From Candidatus Saccharimonadota bacterium (lineage in GTDB: Bacteria > Patescibacteriota > Saccharimonadia > Saccharimonadales > AWTP1-31), in the NCBI GenBank assembly GCA_026395435.1, contig JAPLYT010000013.1, forward strand, positions 1 through 45,023: a DNA stretch of 45,023 bases, read 5' to 3'. A program made the translations under genes and the position numbers. The notes below the pieces were generated by a model that did no database searches, was not told the origin of the DNA, and was given only the letters and a program-made list of their open reading frames with translations. Positions 1-8,749 of this stretch are shown here, piece by piece. The stretch's first letter is position 1. Every line of letters begins with the position of its first letter.

Positions 1-128
1 GCTGGCCAAGGCTTTTCTTGGGAGTCATATCATACATATGCCCAAATTATACCACAATTTATATCATTTTAACAGGGGTAGCATGCGCATGAATAATTCC
101 TACGCTTGAGGTATTTTGGAGATAATGG

Positions 129-177
129 TGCGACTCGCAAATGAGACGTATTGTAATACGTCAAATGCGAATCGTAA
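129..177. repeat. Two-tier inverted repeat downstream of the G5 protein
   Basis: An inner perfect stem pairs 145-152 (GACGTATT) with 155-162, and an outer nine-base stem pairs 131-139 with 166-174 with one mismatch. There is no T tract on either side, so this is not a clear intrinsic terminator. It sits about 75 nt after the stop of the G5 protein on the minus strand and could be a 3' mRNA structure. The rest of 1-251 holds nothing else that I can support. Confidence 0.4.
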
Positions 178-251
178 GGCATTAGATTCAAAAGACCCAA
201 GAAGCAAATAAATTCAGGCTTTGCCTGATTTCTTTGCTGACGTAGATATTA

Positions 252-1493
252 TTACCACCAGCCTTGAACTTGCCAGGCGTTATAAGCCCCTTGCCATCCA
301 CCATACCGACTTGCATACGCAGAGAAATGTCGTAGCTGACAAACAGGGTCATTTTGCCAGTTCGGACACGCGTTGATGAGCGCGTTTCCTCCACCACTCG
401 GACATCGTTGTCCGAGACCAATACAACCACCGGCATTAACCGCTCCAGGGTTCCAATGCGACTCGCGGTTCATGATGTAATCTACGGCGTAATAATCTCC
501 CGGGCTAATGCCTGCGCCGACAAGCCATTCTGCCTTACCTCCTGAAAGAGTGACTTTGGTTCCTTTAGAAATGACACGGCGGGCGGGCTTGGCGGCAATG
601 ACTTCTTGCAATACCTTGCGGCTAATTTCTACGTCGTTTTTAAGCTCAAGTTCATAGGTGACCAATTTCTTACCATCTGCTCCTGCCTCACGAACGACGG
701 TGGTACCCATTGGTTGCTCAGGGTCAGTTATAACCTCTTCTGGAGCGGGAATGACTTCTTCGGTGGTAACGACTTTTTTACCAACGCGAACGATAAACAC
801 TTGGATGCCTGCCGTCACTGGCGTATCTCGAGTAGGCTGTATTGTATCTCCCTGAATGACCTTGATCTTTCGTTGATCAAGCAGATCGCCGACCGTCTTT
901 GCACGGGTATAGACCGTAAATGCATTTCCATAAAGATTTATATTCGCCTCTTTTGCCCTGCTGACCACAACTTTCTGGCCGATAACTGCCTCGCGAGTTG
1001 CGTCTATTGGCTGGGTAGATTCGACCACATCTTCTGTCTGTAATTTGATACCAGCTTGAGCTACGACGACACGCGGCTGCTGCTCGGCGCTCAGTATAGT
1101 GATCCTTCTGCCGTTATCTTCTATGGTGACAGGACGAGCCTTTTTGATACTTACTTTGAAATTATCCACCAGTATTCGGGTGCTCGGTACAGGGGTTACA
1201 ATATCATTTTTACCTACTTGAATATCTAGCTTTTCAATAAGATCTTTGACCGTGGTTGCCCGCGTCGGAACTGTCCGTTCAACACCATCTACCGAAAGAA
1301 TGATAGATCGAGAATCACTCGGCGCAACGGTTTGGCTGTTGAGTAAGATGAGGCCGACGGTGGATGTAAAAAAGAGCGCTAAAAAAGTGATGACAGGGAC
1401 GACAAAAGGATGACCCCTAAGGACATGAAATCGTGTAACTTTTGCCTTGCGGATAACTTGATAGCGGCGTGATAGTCGTTTTATCTTTGTCAT
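252..1493 (-). CDS. G5/DUF348 domain protein with C-terminal lysozyme-like domain (YabE/Rpf-like)
   Basis: A 413-aa membrane-anchored extracytoplasmic protein, probably a murein hydrolase. A basic N-terminus precedes one membrane segment at about residues 29-52. Two or three DUF348 (ubiquitin-like) repeats follow at about 64-235, a G5-type segment at about 240-315, and a C-terminal domain from about 320. The C-terminal domain carries NRESHWNP, where the Glu fits the catalytic acid of lytic transglycosylase or Rpf-type folds, and ends in GAYNAWQVQGWW. Four Cys residues in this domain could form disulfides. The order DUF348-G5-lysozyme is that of YabE and resuscitation-promoting factors. The role in wall remodelling is inferred from family. 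It is transcribed alone, downstream of the Nudix gene on the same strand. Confidence 0.85.
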   Translation of the reverse strand: MTKIKRLSRRYQVIRKAKVTRFHVLRGHPFVVPVITFLALFFTSTVGLILLNSQTVAPSDSRSIILSVDGVERTVPTRATTVKDLIEKLDIQVGKNDIVTPVPSTRILVDNFKVSIKKARPVTIEDNGRRITILSAEQQPRVVVAQAGIKLQTEDVVESTQPIDATREAVIGQKVVVSRAKEANINLYGNAFTVYTRAKTVGDLLDQRKIKVIQGDTIQPTRDTPVTAGIQVFIVRVGKKVVTTEEVIPAPEEVITDPEQPMGTTVVREAGADGKKLVTYELELKNDVEISRKVLQEVIAAKPARRVISKGTKVTLSGGKAEWLVGAGISPGDYYAVDYIMNRESHWNPGAVNAGGCIGLGQRCPSGGGNALINACPNWQNDPVCQLRHFSAYASRYGGWQGAYNAWQVQGWW

Positions 1494-1571
1494 AATTAGG
1501 TAACTCGTGAAGGTGTTTTAGGTCTGACAATACGAAATATTCACCTATGAGTCACTTCTCAGTATATCAGA

Positions 1572-2111
1572 TTATTTGGCGCCTGGGTCGCCAGCCACCT
1601 CAGTAATTATACGTCGCACGGTCGAGCTCATCTTGATCTTAGCTACTTCACGTGGTCTAATCCACATGCAATCTGAAATTTCATGTCTATGAAGCGTGAT
1701 ATGTGGCGATTGTTTGAGAGCCAAAGAAAAACAATGAAGTGTCACCGACACGCCAGCTGATTTTGCATATATGGTGCCTCTTGGCTCTAAGTCTGAAAGC
1801 TTTATTTTGAGCCCCGTTTCCTCAAATATTTCACGAATTGCACCATGCTTGTCATCTTCTCCACGGTGCAGCCCGCCACCCGGGAGGCTCCATGATCCGT
1901 CGCCCAGCCAATCTTTCAAAAGTAGAATTTTGCCATTATAGGCGATGACTACACGCGTTCTCGGCGGAGATATGCGAAGATACACCCAGATAGCCGGCCA
2001 AAGCACCACGTACGCGATATGACCTATGATAGCCCAGGTTTTTTCACCTAACATTCGAGCCATGAAAGGCGCGTTATAGGTGGTGGCGTGGGTTCGAAGA
2101 TTTCTGCTCAT
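1572..2111 (-). CDS. Nudix hydrolase
   Basis: A 179-aa protein with a perfect Nudix box (G-x5-E-x7-REIFEETGL, about residues 79-101), the Mg-binding catalytic helix that hydrolyses nucleoside diphosphate derivatives. The residues before it (about 22-45, IIGHIAYVVLWPAIWVYLRI) are hydrophobic, so the protein may sit at the membrane, which is unusual for Nudix enzymes. The substrate cannot be told from the sequence. The start codon overlaps the uvrD stop by 4 nt (2108-2111), so the two are translationally coupled. A housekeeping or nucleotide-pool role beside a DNA repair helicase is plausible but inferred. Confidence 0.88.
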   Translation of the reverse strand: MSRNLRTHATTYNAPFMARMLGEKTWAIIGHIAYVVLWPAIWVYLRISPPRTRVVIAYNGKILLLKDWLGDGSWSLPGGGLHRGEDDKHGAIREIFEETGLKIKLSDLEPRGTIYAKSAGVSVTLHCFSLALKQSPHITLHRHEISDCMWIRPREVAKIKMSSTVRRIITEVAGDPGAK

Positions 2112-5100
2112 TCTTCGATTTTCTTTAGCGGAGCAAATGCTACGTTAAGTTTCTTGCTACCTCGGCCTTTGAAATAGATGACGGCGTTATCGCCGTCCAT
2201 TTCCATGACTTGGCCGTCGCCAAAGACGCTATGTCGAACATAATCGCCTTCTGAAATATCGGCAACGTAATGAGGTTCATCGTTTTTGGTCGATGCAGCA
2301 AAGTGCTCACTGGTGGCGCCTTGACTCGGCCCATAACTTGACGAATCATACCCCGCTCCATGCGATTGCATAAATTCACCGTCAATTTCTGATAAAAATC
2401 GTGACGGCGGATTGTGTTGAACGCCACCGTACAGCACTCGGCTACTGGCATAGATGAGATTCAGCTCTTGCCGGGCACGCGTCATACCCACATAGCACAG
2501 CCTTCGTTCTTCTTCCATTTCGGATTGATCATACAAGGCACGAGAATGTGGGAAGAGCGTTTCTTCCATGCCGACCATAAAGACCACCGGAAACTCGAGG
2601 CCTTTGGCTGAGTGCAAGGTCATGAGCGTGACGGCGTTATTACCGAATTCAACATTATCGAGGTCACTGACGAGTGCGACTTCTTCCAAGAAACCATCCA
2701 GCCCCAGGTCTTGATATTCCTGGGCGACACTGATCAGCTCTTTCACGTTTTCCTGACGAGATTCCCCTTGGGCCGTGCCATCATTCAAAAAGTGTAGGTA
2801 ATCTATCCGGCGAATCAACGATTCGATTAAACTCGACACCGTGGCGTCTTCGTTGGCAGTTCGTAGTTCGTCCAGTTGTGCGGCCAAGTCATACAAGCTT
2901 TTACGCGCTCTTGGTGTGATGGCAGTACAGTCTTGGACGGTTTGCAGTGCTTGAAGGAGTGTGACATTAGACGTAGTTTGCCAGGCCAGAAATCCTTCGA
3001 CTGATTTTGTGCCAATACCCCGAGTCGGGACATTGACGATCCGCTCAAAACTGACGCGGTCTTCTGGTTGGAATATAATCCGTAGGTACGCCATGAGGTC
3101 TTTGATTTCTTTTCGGTCATAAAACCGCTGTCCTCCAACAATTCTGTACGGGATACCGTAGTGGATGAATGCTTCTTCGATTGATCGGCTCTGGGCATTG
3201 GTTCGATAAAGCACCGCGAAATCTTTATAATCACGGGCGCCGCTATCAACTCCTGCGCGTACTCGCCGCACGACTGCCTCACCCTCTGCCCGTTCGCCAT
3301 TTACTTGGGTGATCTGAACCGGCTGACCGCCCTTGATATCAGTCCATAGTTCTTTTTCACTGCGTTGTGAATTCTTGGTGATAATGGCATGAGCGGCATC
3401 CAGAATCGGTTTGGTGCTCCGATAATTTTGCTCCAGTTTAATGACGGTGCAGGAGGCATAGTCCGCTTCAAATTTCAAAATATTTCTAAAATCTGCACCA
3501 CGCCAACTGTATATCGAGTTATGCACTGCGATACCATCAGCTACATAATTGTGGACATTGTCTATCTCAAGATCGTAAACCTTACCCCTATATTGCTCTC
3601 TATCTACTGATATGACTGTATCGTCTACCAACGTTCCATCCTTAGATAGTGTAGGTATTATCATATCTGGGTAGATATGACTGGCTGGAGTAAAGTGAAA
3701 TTTTTCATTAGTTATATATCCGTATTTTTGAATTTGAACTTTTTCGCCTAGGAGTGGGCTGATTTTCTCTAGGTCTGACTCAATGATTCCGTAATCTAAA
3801 TTATGAATTTCAGAACGAACGGTTCCTGATTTTGCTTTTCGAATAGCGTACCCAGCTTTTTTAAATCCCGTCAGATCGCTATCGTTTGTGCTATTGATAG
3901 AAAGTCGGCTTGCCGACCATGGGCTATTAATGGTTTTTCGCTTGTCACCAAATAATACTATATTGATATTAACCCGATGTATATCACCACGAGAAGTGGC
4001 CTGAGGCTGGAAATGAGGATAGTCTTTCATGAGTCCTTTATCAGACATGAGTTTTTTAGCGCGCTCATGCGTATCAATTTCTGCAAATATTTTGTCAATA
4101 GACTCTTGAGAGATCTTCATTGCCCTCTGACCATATGAGTGAAACACGAGCATAGGAATCCCATAGCTGTATGCGAGCAATGCTTCTTGAACAACTGCTT
4201 CTTCACGAGTATCACATAGTGCAAGTATCCACATTGCATCTGCTCTTTCCTGATTAGCTCGAACTCTAAGTCCAATATCATCTTTTTTACCGTCGAATCT
4301 TGAGCCTTTGGTCATGCCAATTCGATACCCTTTAGAGCGGGAATACATCAAGTAAACAAAGAATTTTTCAGTTGAAGCCCACCTTGCAAAGAGTAAATGA
4401 TTTGGCGTTACTGAAATTTCTCTACCAGACTTAGTCAAAATATGAATAATTTCACCGTTATAGGGAAACTGCTTAACCGACGATACTGGGAAAAATCCTG
4501 TGGCACCATATCCGCTTGCAGAACGAACGAAATCCCCATTTTTAATGTTATTAATTTCTTTTTTGCCATCGATTGTTTCAACAATACTTCCCTCTGCGAG
4601 ACATTGCCAGTCGTCACCGACCACAGCAATGTTGTTATGCGGACCCGTCAAAAGTCGGACTAGTTTATATTGGGCAGCGTTGGTGTCTTGATACTCGTCA
4701 ATCATGACGTAGCTAAACTGCTTTTGCCATTTTTCGCGGAGCTCTTTATGTTTAGTTAACATGTTTACTGTTTTTGAAATGAGATCATCGAAGTCTAACC
4801 CGCCAGCATCATGTAAGATTTTTTCATACAGCGGATAGACTTGTGAGGCCGCTACTTGGGCAGGGCTGGTGGCCGAACCAGCATAGGCAGATGGGCCGAT
4901 CATTTCGTTCTTAGCGCTACTGATGAGGCCGCCAAGCACCCGCGGGGGGAATGCTTTATCGTCGATCATCAATTGCTTGCTAGCTCGCTTGATGGCCGTC
5001 AATCGATCAGACTCGTCAAAAATAACAAACGTCCGAGGCACACCGATATGCTCTCCGTCTTGTCGCAAGAGCCGCACACAAATACTGTGAAACGTCCCCA

Positions 5101-5557
5101 TATATGGCATAAAACTTCTAGGAGGTTCGACCGAAATATTAAAGACTTGAGATGAACTCAAGTCATCATTATTTCTTGCGGTAGATTGCTGTGTCGTCTG
5201 CCTGCGAGTCTCGCTCGACGTACCATCTGCACGACTCGCTCGATTCTCGTGGACTCCTTGCACTCCACTCGCATCGTAACCTCCTGAAGGATATTCCGGG
5301 TTAATAGAATTACTCACTAGGCGCCAAACGCGCTCCCGCATCTCTTTGGCAGCTTTGTTGGTAAATGTAACAGATAGAATATTATACGGCGTAGCCTTAT
5401 GGCTAGATAATATATGAGCGATCCGATGCGTCAGCACCATAGTCTTGCCACTACCTGCTCCTGCTTGGATTAGCAGCGGCCCTTCGGTGGTTTCTACAGC
5501 CCGCTTCTGTTCGGGGTTTAACCCTTCAATTAAGTCTAATTTAAGATCAGATGACAT
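2108..5557 (-). CDS. uvrD: UvrD/PcrA-type superfamily 1 DNA helicase, interrupted by an intein
   Basis: A 1149-aa open frame; without the intein the helicase is 787 aa, a normal UvrD/PcrA length. Motifs in order: Q motif LNPEQKRAVE (13-22), Walker A GAGSGKT (33-39), motif II DEYQDTN, motif III split after GDDWQ and resuming SIYSWRGA, motif IV LEQNYRST, motif V TLHSAKGLEF, motif VI CYVGMTRARQEL. It unwinds DNA 3'-5' in excision and mismatch repair. The C-terminus has the KKLNVAF tail region typical of PcrA. A low-complexity stretch at about 83-148 is inserted between motifs Ia and Ib, where relatives have a short loop. The start is at 5557, 6 nt after an extended -10 element, so the mRNA is probably leaderless. 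The Nudix gene is coupled downstream. Confidence 0.95.
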   Translation of the reverse strand: MSSDLKLDLIEGLNPEQKRAVETTEGPLLIQAGAGSGKTMVLTHRIAHILSSHKATPYNILSVTFTNKAAKEMRERVWRLVSNSINPEYPSGGYDASGVQGVHENRASRADGTSSETRRQTTQQSTARNNDDLSSSQVFNISVEPPRSFMPYMGTFHSICVRLLRQDGEHIGVPRTFVIFDESDRLTAIKRASKQLMIDDKAFPPRVLGGLISSAKNEMIGPSAYAGSATSPAQVAASQVYPLYEKILHDAGGLDFDDLISKTVNMLTKHKELREKWQKQFSYVMIDEYQDTNAAQYKLVRLLTGPHNNIAVVGDDWQCLAEGSIVETIDGKKEINNIKNGDFVRSASGYGATGFFPVSSVKQFPYNGEIIHILTKSGREISVTPNHLLFARWASTEKFFVYLMYSRSKGYRIGMTKGSRFDGKKDDIGLRVRANQERADAMWILALCDTREEAVVQEALLAYSYGIPMLVFHSYGQRAMKISQESIDKIFAEIDTHERAKKLMSDKGLMKDYPHFQPQATSRGDIHRVNINIVLFGDKRKTINSPWSASRLSINSTNDSDLTGFKKAGYAIRKAKSGTVRSEIHNLDYGIIESDLEKISPLLGEKVQIQKYGYITNEKFHFTPASHIYPDMIIPTLSKDGTLVDDTVISVDREQYRGKVYDLEIDNVHNYVADGIAVHNSIYSWRGADFRNILKFEADYASCTVIKLEQNYRSTKPILDAAHAIITKNSQRSEKELWTDIKGGQPVQITQVNGERAEGEAVVRRVRAGVDSGARDYKDFAVLYRTNAQSRSIEEAFIHYGIPYRIVGGQRFYDRKEIKDLMAYLRIIFQPEDRVSFERIVNVPTRGIGTKSVEGFLAWQTTSNVTLLQALQTVQDCTAITPRARKSLYDLAAQLDELRTANEDATVSSLIESLIRRIDYLHFLNDGTAQGESRQENVKELISVAQEYQDLGLDGFLEEVALVSDLDNVEFGNNAVTLMTLHSAKGLEFPVVFMVGMEETLFPHSRALYDQSEMEEERRLCYVGMTRARQELNLIYASSRVLYGGVQHNPPSRFLSEIDGEFMQSHGAGYDSSSYGPSQGATSEHFAASTKNDEPHYVADISEGDYVRHSVFGDGQVMEMDGDNAVIYFKGRGSKKLNVAFAPLKKIEE
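3518..4603 (-). mobile_element. Intein in UvrD motif III, with a GIY-YIG-like endonuclease region
   Basis: A 362-residue in-frame insertion (residues 319-680) begins with Cys in CLAEGSIVETIDG (splicing block A) and ends with VADGIAVHN, followed by Ser as +1 extein residue. Block B is recognisable as SVTPNHLLF and block F as YRGKVYDLEIDNVHNYVADG. Removing it joins GDDWQ to SIYSWRGA, rebuilding helicase motif III exactly. Between the splicing blocks lies FVYLMYSRSKGYRIGMTK, which resembles a GIY-YIG core, followed by an Arg- and Glu-containing helical region ending in QEALLAYSYGIP, as in that nuclease family. No LAGLIDADG motif is visible. The splicing assignment is strong; the nuclease class is an inference. 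Confidence 0.93.
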
Positions 5558-5563
5558 CTATCT

Positions 5564-5572
5564 ATTCTAACA
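5564..5572 (-). promoter_or_regulatory. Extended -10 promoter of uvrD, leaderless
   Basis: On the minus strand TGT-TAGAAT ends 6 nt before the ATG at 5557. The TG dinucleotide makes an extended -10 and no good -35 is visible. Transcription would start at or next to the start codon, and no Shine-Dalgarno sequence is present. Confidence 0.5.
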
Positions 5573-5590
5573 GAATGATTCGAACAAAGC

Positions 5591-6658
5591 TTACAGTGAA
5601 GTTATGGAATCTACTATATTCTTTGTCATAGCTTTAAATGCAGAAGGATCATTCTCTTTAGTACTTGTTCCATATGTGCCGGAGTTAAAACTCGGCAGTG
5701 TAATGACATGAAGCGTGTCTGTAACGAAAGCAATTTTTAGCTGTTGAACGCCTTCGTCCCCACCTGTAAACGTGTATACAGAAATCGCGCCATTCTGTTG
5801 CACTACAGGTTTTGCATTACTAAAATCAAGATAAACTGAATCTACTTTATTTTCAACTACGTCCCCTTCGGATATTTTAGTAACTATCCATTCTTTATTT
5901 TTCAAGGCTATCTGAGGCCCATATTTTCTACTGGTTATATCACTTGTCTTTGAAGGATATGTATATAAACCGAATTGTCCAGCAACTCCCAAGATTGTGC
6001 TCTTACCATCAACGAGAGATATTGTTTGATATTTACTGGTCACTTTATTGCCTGTGTCATCAACTAGATCGGTTACTTTCGTCATATCACCGAATTGCTT
6101 TGGATAAGCAAAGCTAAACCCTGAACTTTTATCAACATAGGTCATGTAACCATCTGGAGCTACAAATGAATATTTAGCAGTAGGTGTGTCTTTAGTCTTT
6201 GCAGTTTTCTGGTCCTCGGTTTTCTTCACATTAGTAGTCGGCTGAGTATTTGCGTCTGTTTTGTTGGCAGGCTTCATCCTCGTGAACCAGTACGCGCCTG
6301 CTGCTCCGGCAAATATTAAAATTGCGAGCACTACGCCTAGCATCATTTTTTTGCCTTTTTTACGGCCACCGACATGAGTTACAAAAGCTTCTGGCTTGAT
6401 AAGGTCGAGAGGGGCTTCTTCTCGGTAATTAGCCTGTGCGGGTACCGACATAACTTGTTGTGGTGCTTCGGTTTGTGGGGCGTCTTGAGGTTCAGGTGTA
6501 GGCACGTTTTGCGGAGTTTGTGGCGAGGATGTAAACATTGGGTCAGAGGTTACTGGGGCTCCTTGGTTGGTGATAGTAGACCGGCTGTTGGGCGTAGCAG
6601 GAGAAGAGCCTGGCTTGCTGACGTCAAAAAATCGTTTTGGCTTGCCGTTGTTATCCAT
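5591..6658 (-). CDS. Membrane-anchored protein with Pro-rich cytoplasmic head and PsbP-like outer part
   Basis: A 355-aa protein of unknown function. Residues 1-90 are hydrophilic, rich in Pro, Gln and Thr, and probably disordered. One membrane segment lies at about 104-126 (MMLGVVLAILIFAGAAGAYW). A Lys/Thr-rich linker leads to an outer domain from about 165 with YVDKSSGFSFAYPKQFG, an opening reminiscent of PsbP-like folds found in many anchored proteins of this phylum. The start overlaps the tpiA stop by 8 nt, so it is the second gene of a tpiA operon and precedes uvrD. The fold is a guess; the topology is clear. Confidence 0.75.
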   Translation of the reverse strand: MDNNGKPKRFFDVSKPGSSPATPNSRSTITNQGAPVTSDPMFTSSPQTPQNVPTPEPQDAPQTEAPQQVMSVPAQANYREEAPLDLIKPEAFVTHVGGRKKGKKMMLGVVLAILIFAGAAGAYWFTRMKPANKTDANTQPTTNVKKTEDQKTAKTKDTPTAKYSFVAPDGYMTYVDKSSGFSFAYPKQFGDMTKVTDLVDDTGNKVTSKYQTISLVDGKSTILGVAGQFGLYTYPSKTSDITSRKYGPQIALKNKEWIVTKISEGDVVENKVDSVYLDFSNAKPVVQQNGAISVYTFTGGDEGVQQLKIAFVTDTLHVITLPSFNSGTYGTSTKENDPSAFKAMTKNIVDSITSL

Positions 6659-7460
6659 TATTCACCTCACTACTTGTTTGCATTCGGTACGCTGCGTCGA
6701 TAATACCGGAGAATTCTTGATAATTAAGACTGGCGCCTCCAACCAATAGGCCATCCACACCTTCTGTTTCGAGTATACCTCTTGCCGTGGTCGAGCTTGC
6801 GCTTCCTCCGTACAGTACTCGGACGTCAGCAGCCGCTTTTTTACCATACAGTTCAGCTATGTTATGCCGAATGACCTTAATTGCATTGGCGATTATTTCT
6901 GGTGTAGCAATTTCATGATGGGCGTAATCGCTTCCAGCACTGAGAGCCCAGACGGGTTCATAGGCGATGACGATATTTGGAATATCACTCGATGTCAGAT
7001 TGCTGAGGGCTGTCACCACTTGGTCGTGGAGTACTTGGTTGGTCTCTTTAGCTTTGCGTTCCTGCGCAGTTTCGCCAACACACAAAATCGGCATGATGTC
7101 ATTTCGCACACTGGCGGCCACTTTATCGCGCACCACTTCCAGGCTTTCGCCAAATTTATGACGCCTGTCTGAATGCCCGACGATACAATAGTGAACTAAA
7201 TCCTGAAGCATTGAGAAAGAAACTTCCCCCGTAAAAGGGCCTTCGTCCACGAAGTACGCGTTCTGGGCGCACAGTCGAAACTTACGGCGGTCTATCTGCA
7301 TACTTAAAGGCTGCAGTGCCAACATGCTCGGTGCAAGCACCAACTCAATTTCCCGACGGATACGAATGCGTTCATGCAGCCGATGCAATAAAATGCTCGA
7401 CTGCGACACATTCATATTCATTTTCCAGTTGGCAACGATGAGGGTTCTGCTATTTTTCAT
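6651..7460 (-). CDS. tpiA: Triosephosphate isomerase
   Basis: A 269-aa enzyme interconverting dihydroxyacetone phosphate and glyceraldehyde 3-phosphate in glycolysis. All catalytic residues are visible: Asn11 and Lys13 in NWKMN, His96 in IVGHSDRR, Glu168 in AYEPVWALSAG (start of the mobile loop), and the phosphate-binding VLYGGSAS and DGLLVGGASL near the C-terminus. Length is slightly above the usual 250 because of an extended N-terminal helix region. The start ATG has only a weak A/G-rich Shine-Dalgarno. It overlaps the following membrane protein by 8 nt. pgk and pyk lie 2-4 kb upstream on the same strand. Confidence 0.97.
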   Translation of the reverse strand: MKNSRTLIVANWKMNMNVSQSSILLHRLHERIRIRREIELVLAPSMLALQPLSMQIDRRKFRLCAQNAYFVDEGPFTGEVSFSMLQDLVHYCIVGHSDRRHKFGESLEVVRDKVAASVRNDIMPILCVGETAQERKAKETNQVLHDQVVTALSNLTSSDIPNIVIAYEPVWALSAGSDYAHHEIATPEIIANAIKVIRHNIAELYGKKAAADVRVLYGGSASSTTARGILETEGVDGLLVGGASLNYQEFSGIIDAAYRMQTSSEVNNG

Positions 7461-7504
7461 ATGTTCTTTTCGCTTATGGTTTTAAGTATAAAGGAAAAAT
7501 GGCC

Positions 7505-7550
7505 AGCAGGATAGGGCTGTGGACTATCTGTACTTATCCACAGCCCCTGA
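7505..7550. repeat. Inverted repeat containing one perfect DnaA box
   Basis: GGGCTGTGGA pairs with TCCACAGCCC across a short loop, between the PheRS-like gene and tpiA. The right arm includes TTATCCACA at 7534-7542, the DnaA box consensus. It may simply be a terminator for the PheRS-like gene, although no T tract follows. A second hairpin (ACGGGTT/AACCCGT) and two GGGCCC repeats lie at about 7577-7612, directly after the stop codon at 7613. Confidence 0.4.
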
Positions 7551-7612
7551 CACTAAATCACATTTTACTCATCTGTTACGGGTTCAACCCGTGGGCCCCG
7601 TGGGCCCTAAGC

Positions 7613-8749
7613 TTATAGATAGCCTCCACTCCCCTTATTAATCTGCGGATATATACAATTGTAGATATCATTGGCTTGCTGACTGGTGAGGGATTTCTCT
7701 AAATGTCGCAATGTGATTCGAACCAGAACGTTCTTTTGATCCTTTCGGATACCTAACTTCTGACGGGCAATATCGGGCAGATCGCGGTACGATGTTTCGC
7801 TAAGTATCTCCACCTCTTCCAACGCTCCATTATCTTTGCCCAATGCGGCAACAATGTCTTGGCTGATATCTTCTTCAACGTAGTTTGAAGGCACGCTGTA
7901 TGACATGTCTCGTTTGATTGCCGGCTGATTGGAAACCTCTTGGTAAGTTGCGAGGTCTTTCATTTGAGCTGCAATCTTTGGATTGGTTGAGCGTAGATAA
8001 CGAATGTCAGGAATTGACTTGAGTGTCATGACTAATCGGTCGAGCCCAAAACCAGATGCCCATCCAGAATAAACTTCCGGATCGAGACCGGCATTACGCA
8101 GAATCGTATCGCTAATCAGGCCACATTCGAGGATTTCTATATCTCTGCCATCTTTGACGGCATTAACTTCCATTCCCTCTTTCGTGTATGGGTGTGGCAT
8201 GTCGACGATACGAAGTGACCAGCCTGGTGCCGCCACATCGGCCAATCCTCGTACGACGTCACGCAGGTCTTGACGAACCATCCGTACTTTTTTGGTCACC
8301 CTCCAAATGCCAAGCATGTGAATTGATGACAGATGTTTTTTATCTGTTACGTCTCGCCGATGAACCAAGGACGGAGTAAGGATAATTACATCGTCCCAGT
8401 CTTGTCTCTTTGCCAAATCGCGCAATACCCCAGGAATATGAGCTGTATCGTGTGTTCTGAGCATGTGAGTCTCATCCACATAGTGGGTGTATGTTGATGA
8501 CCGGCTGATATTATCTTTATCGATCAGTAGGTCATCATAATTATCTTTGACAGTTACAATCGGATTGCCACGATACACAATAATCTCACTGTCCGGGTGC
8601 ATTTCTCGCACCCGGACTTCTATTTTTTGATAGAGCAACGTTACTGCGTGCGCTTCCGTGCTTTGTGTTAAGTCCGGAATTGCCAGGTAGTGATTGAGCT
8701 GATGTTTCGTAATTGGTTGTATGTACATTTTCATAGTTGTATTCACCAT
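7613..8749 (-). CDS. PheRS-like class II aminoacyl-tRNA synthetase, single chain with FDX-ACB domain
   Basis: A 378-aa protein built like mitochondrial PheRS: a PheS-type catalytic core (about 1-275) joined to a ferredoxin-fold anticodon-binding domain (about 280-378, with AIKRDMSYSV). Motif 2 is recognisable as VHRRDVTDKKH and motif 3 as SGWASGFGLDRLVM. The beta-sheet motif is MEILECGLI-like (DIEILECGLI). Three substrate-contact positions differ from PheRS: HQxEG is replaced by HMLGI, FAFG by WASG, and the Thr-Ser of RTHTS by Asp-Thr. It may charge Phe, or act on another substrate. It is the last gene behind a Phe-codon leader and attenuator; the small upstream gene overlaps its ATG. I do not assign pheS because the family fit is not orthodox. 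Confidence 0.8.
   Translation of the reverse strand: MVNTTMKMYIQPITKHQLNHYLAIPDLTQSTEAHAVTLLYQKIEVRVREMHPDSEIIVYRGNPIVTVKDNYDDLLIDKDNISRSSTYTHYVDETHMLRTHDTAHIPGVLRDLAKRQDWDDVIILTPSLVHRRDVTDKKHLSSIHMLGIWRVTKKVRMVRQDLRDVVRGLADVAAPGWSLRIVDMPHPYTKEGMEVNAVKDGRDIEILECGLISDTILRNAGLDPEVYSGWASGFGLDRLVMTLKSIPDIRYLRSTNPKIAAQMKDLATYQEVSNQPAIKRDMSYSVPSNYVEEDISQDIVAALGKDNGALEEVEILSETSYRDLPDIARQKLGIRKDQKNVLVRITLRHLEKSLTSQQANDIYNCIYPQINKGSGGYL

Noticed and set aside
606-1043. 145-codon plus-strand frame opposite the G5 protein
   Set aside because: Cys/Leu/Asp-rich composition without a ribosome-binding site or promoter; it is antisense to a well-supported gene.
7534-7542. Perfect DnaA box TTATCCACA, possible replication origin
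   Set aside because: Only one perfect box is present, inside an inverted repeat, without an AT-rich unwinding region, dnaA or dnaN nearby. An origin is not supported.
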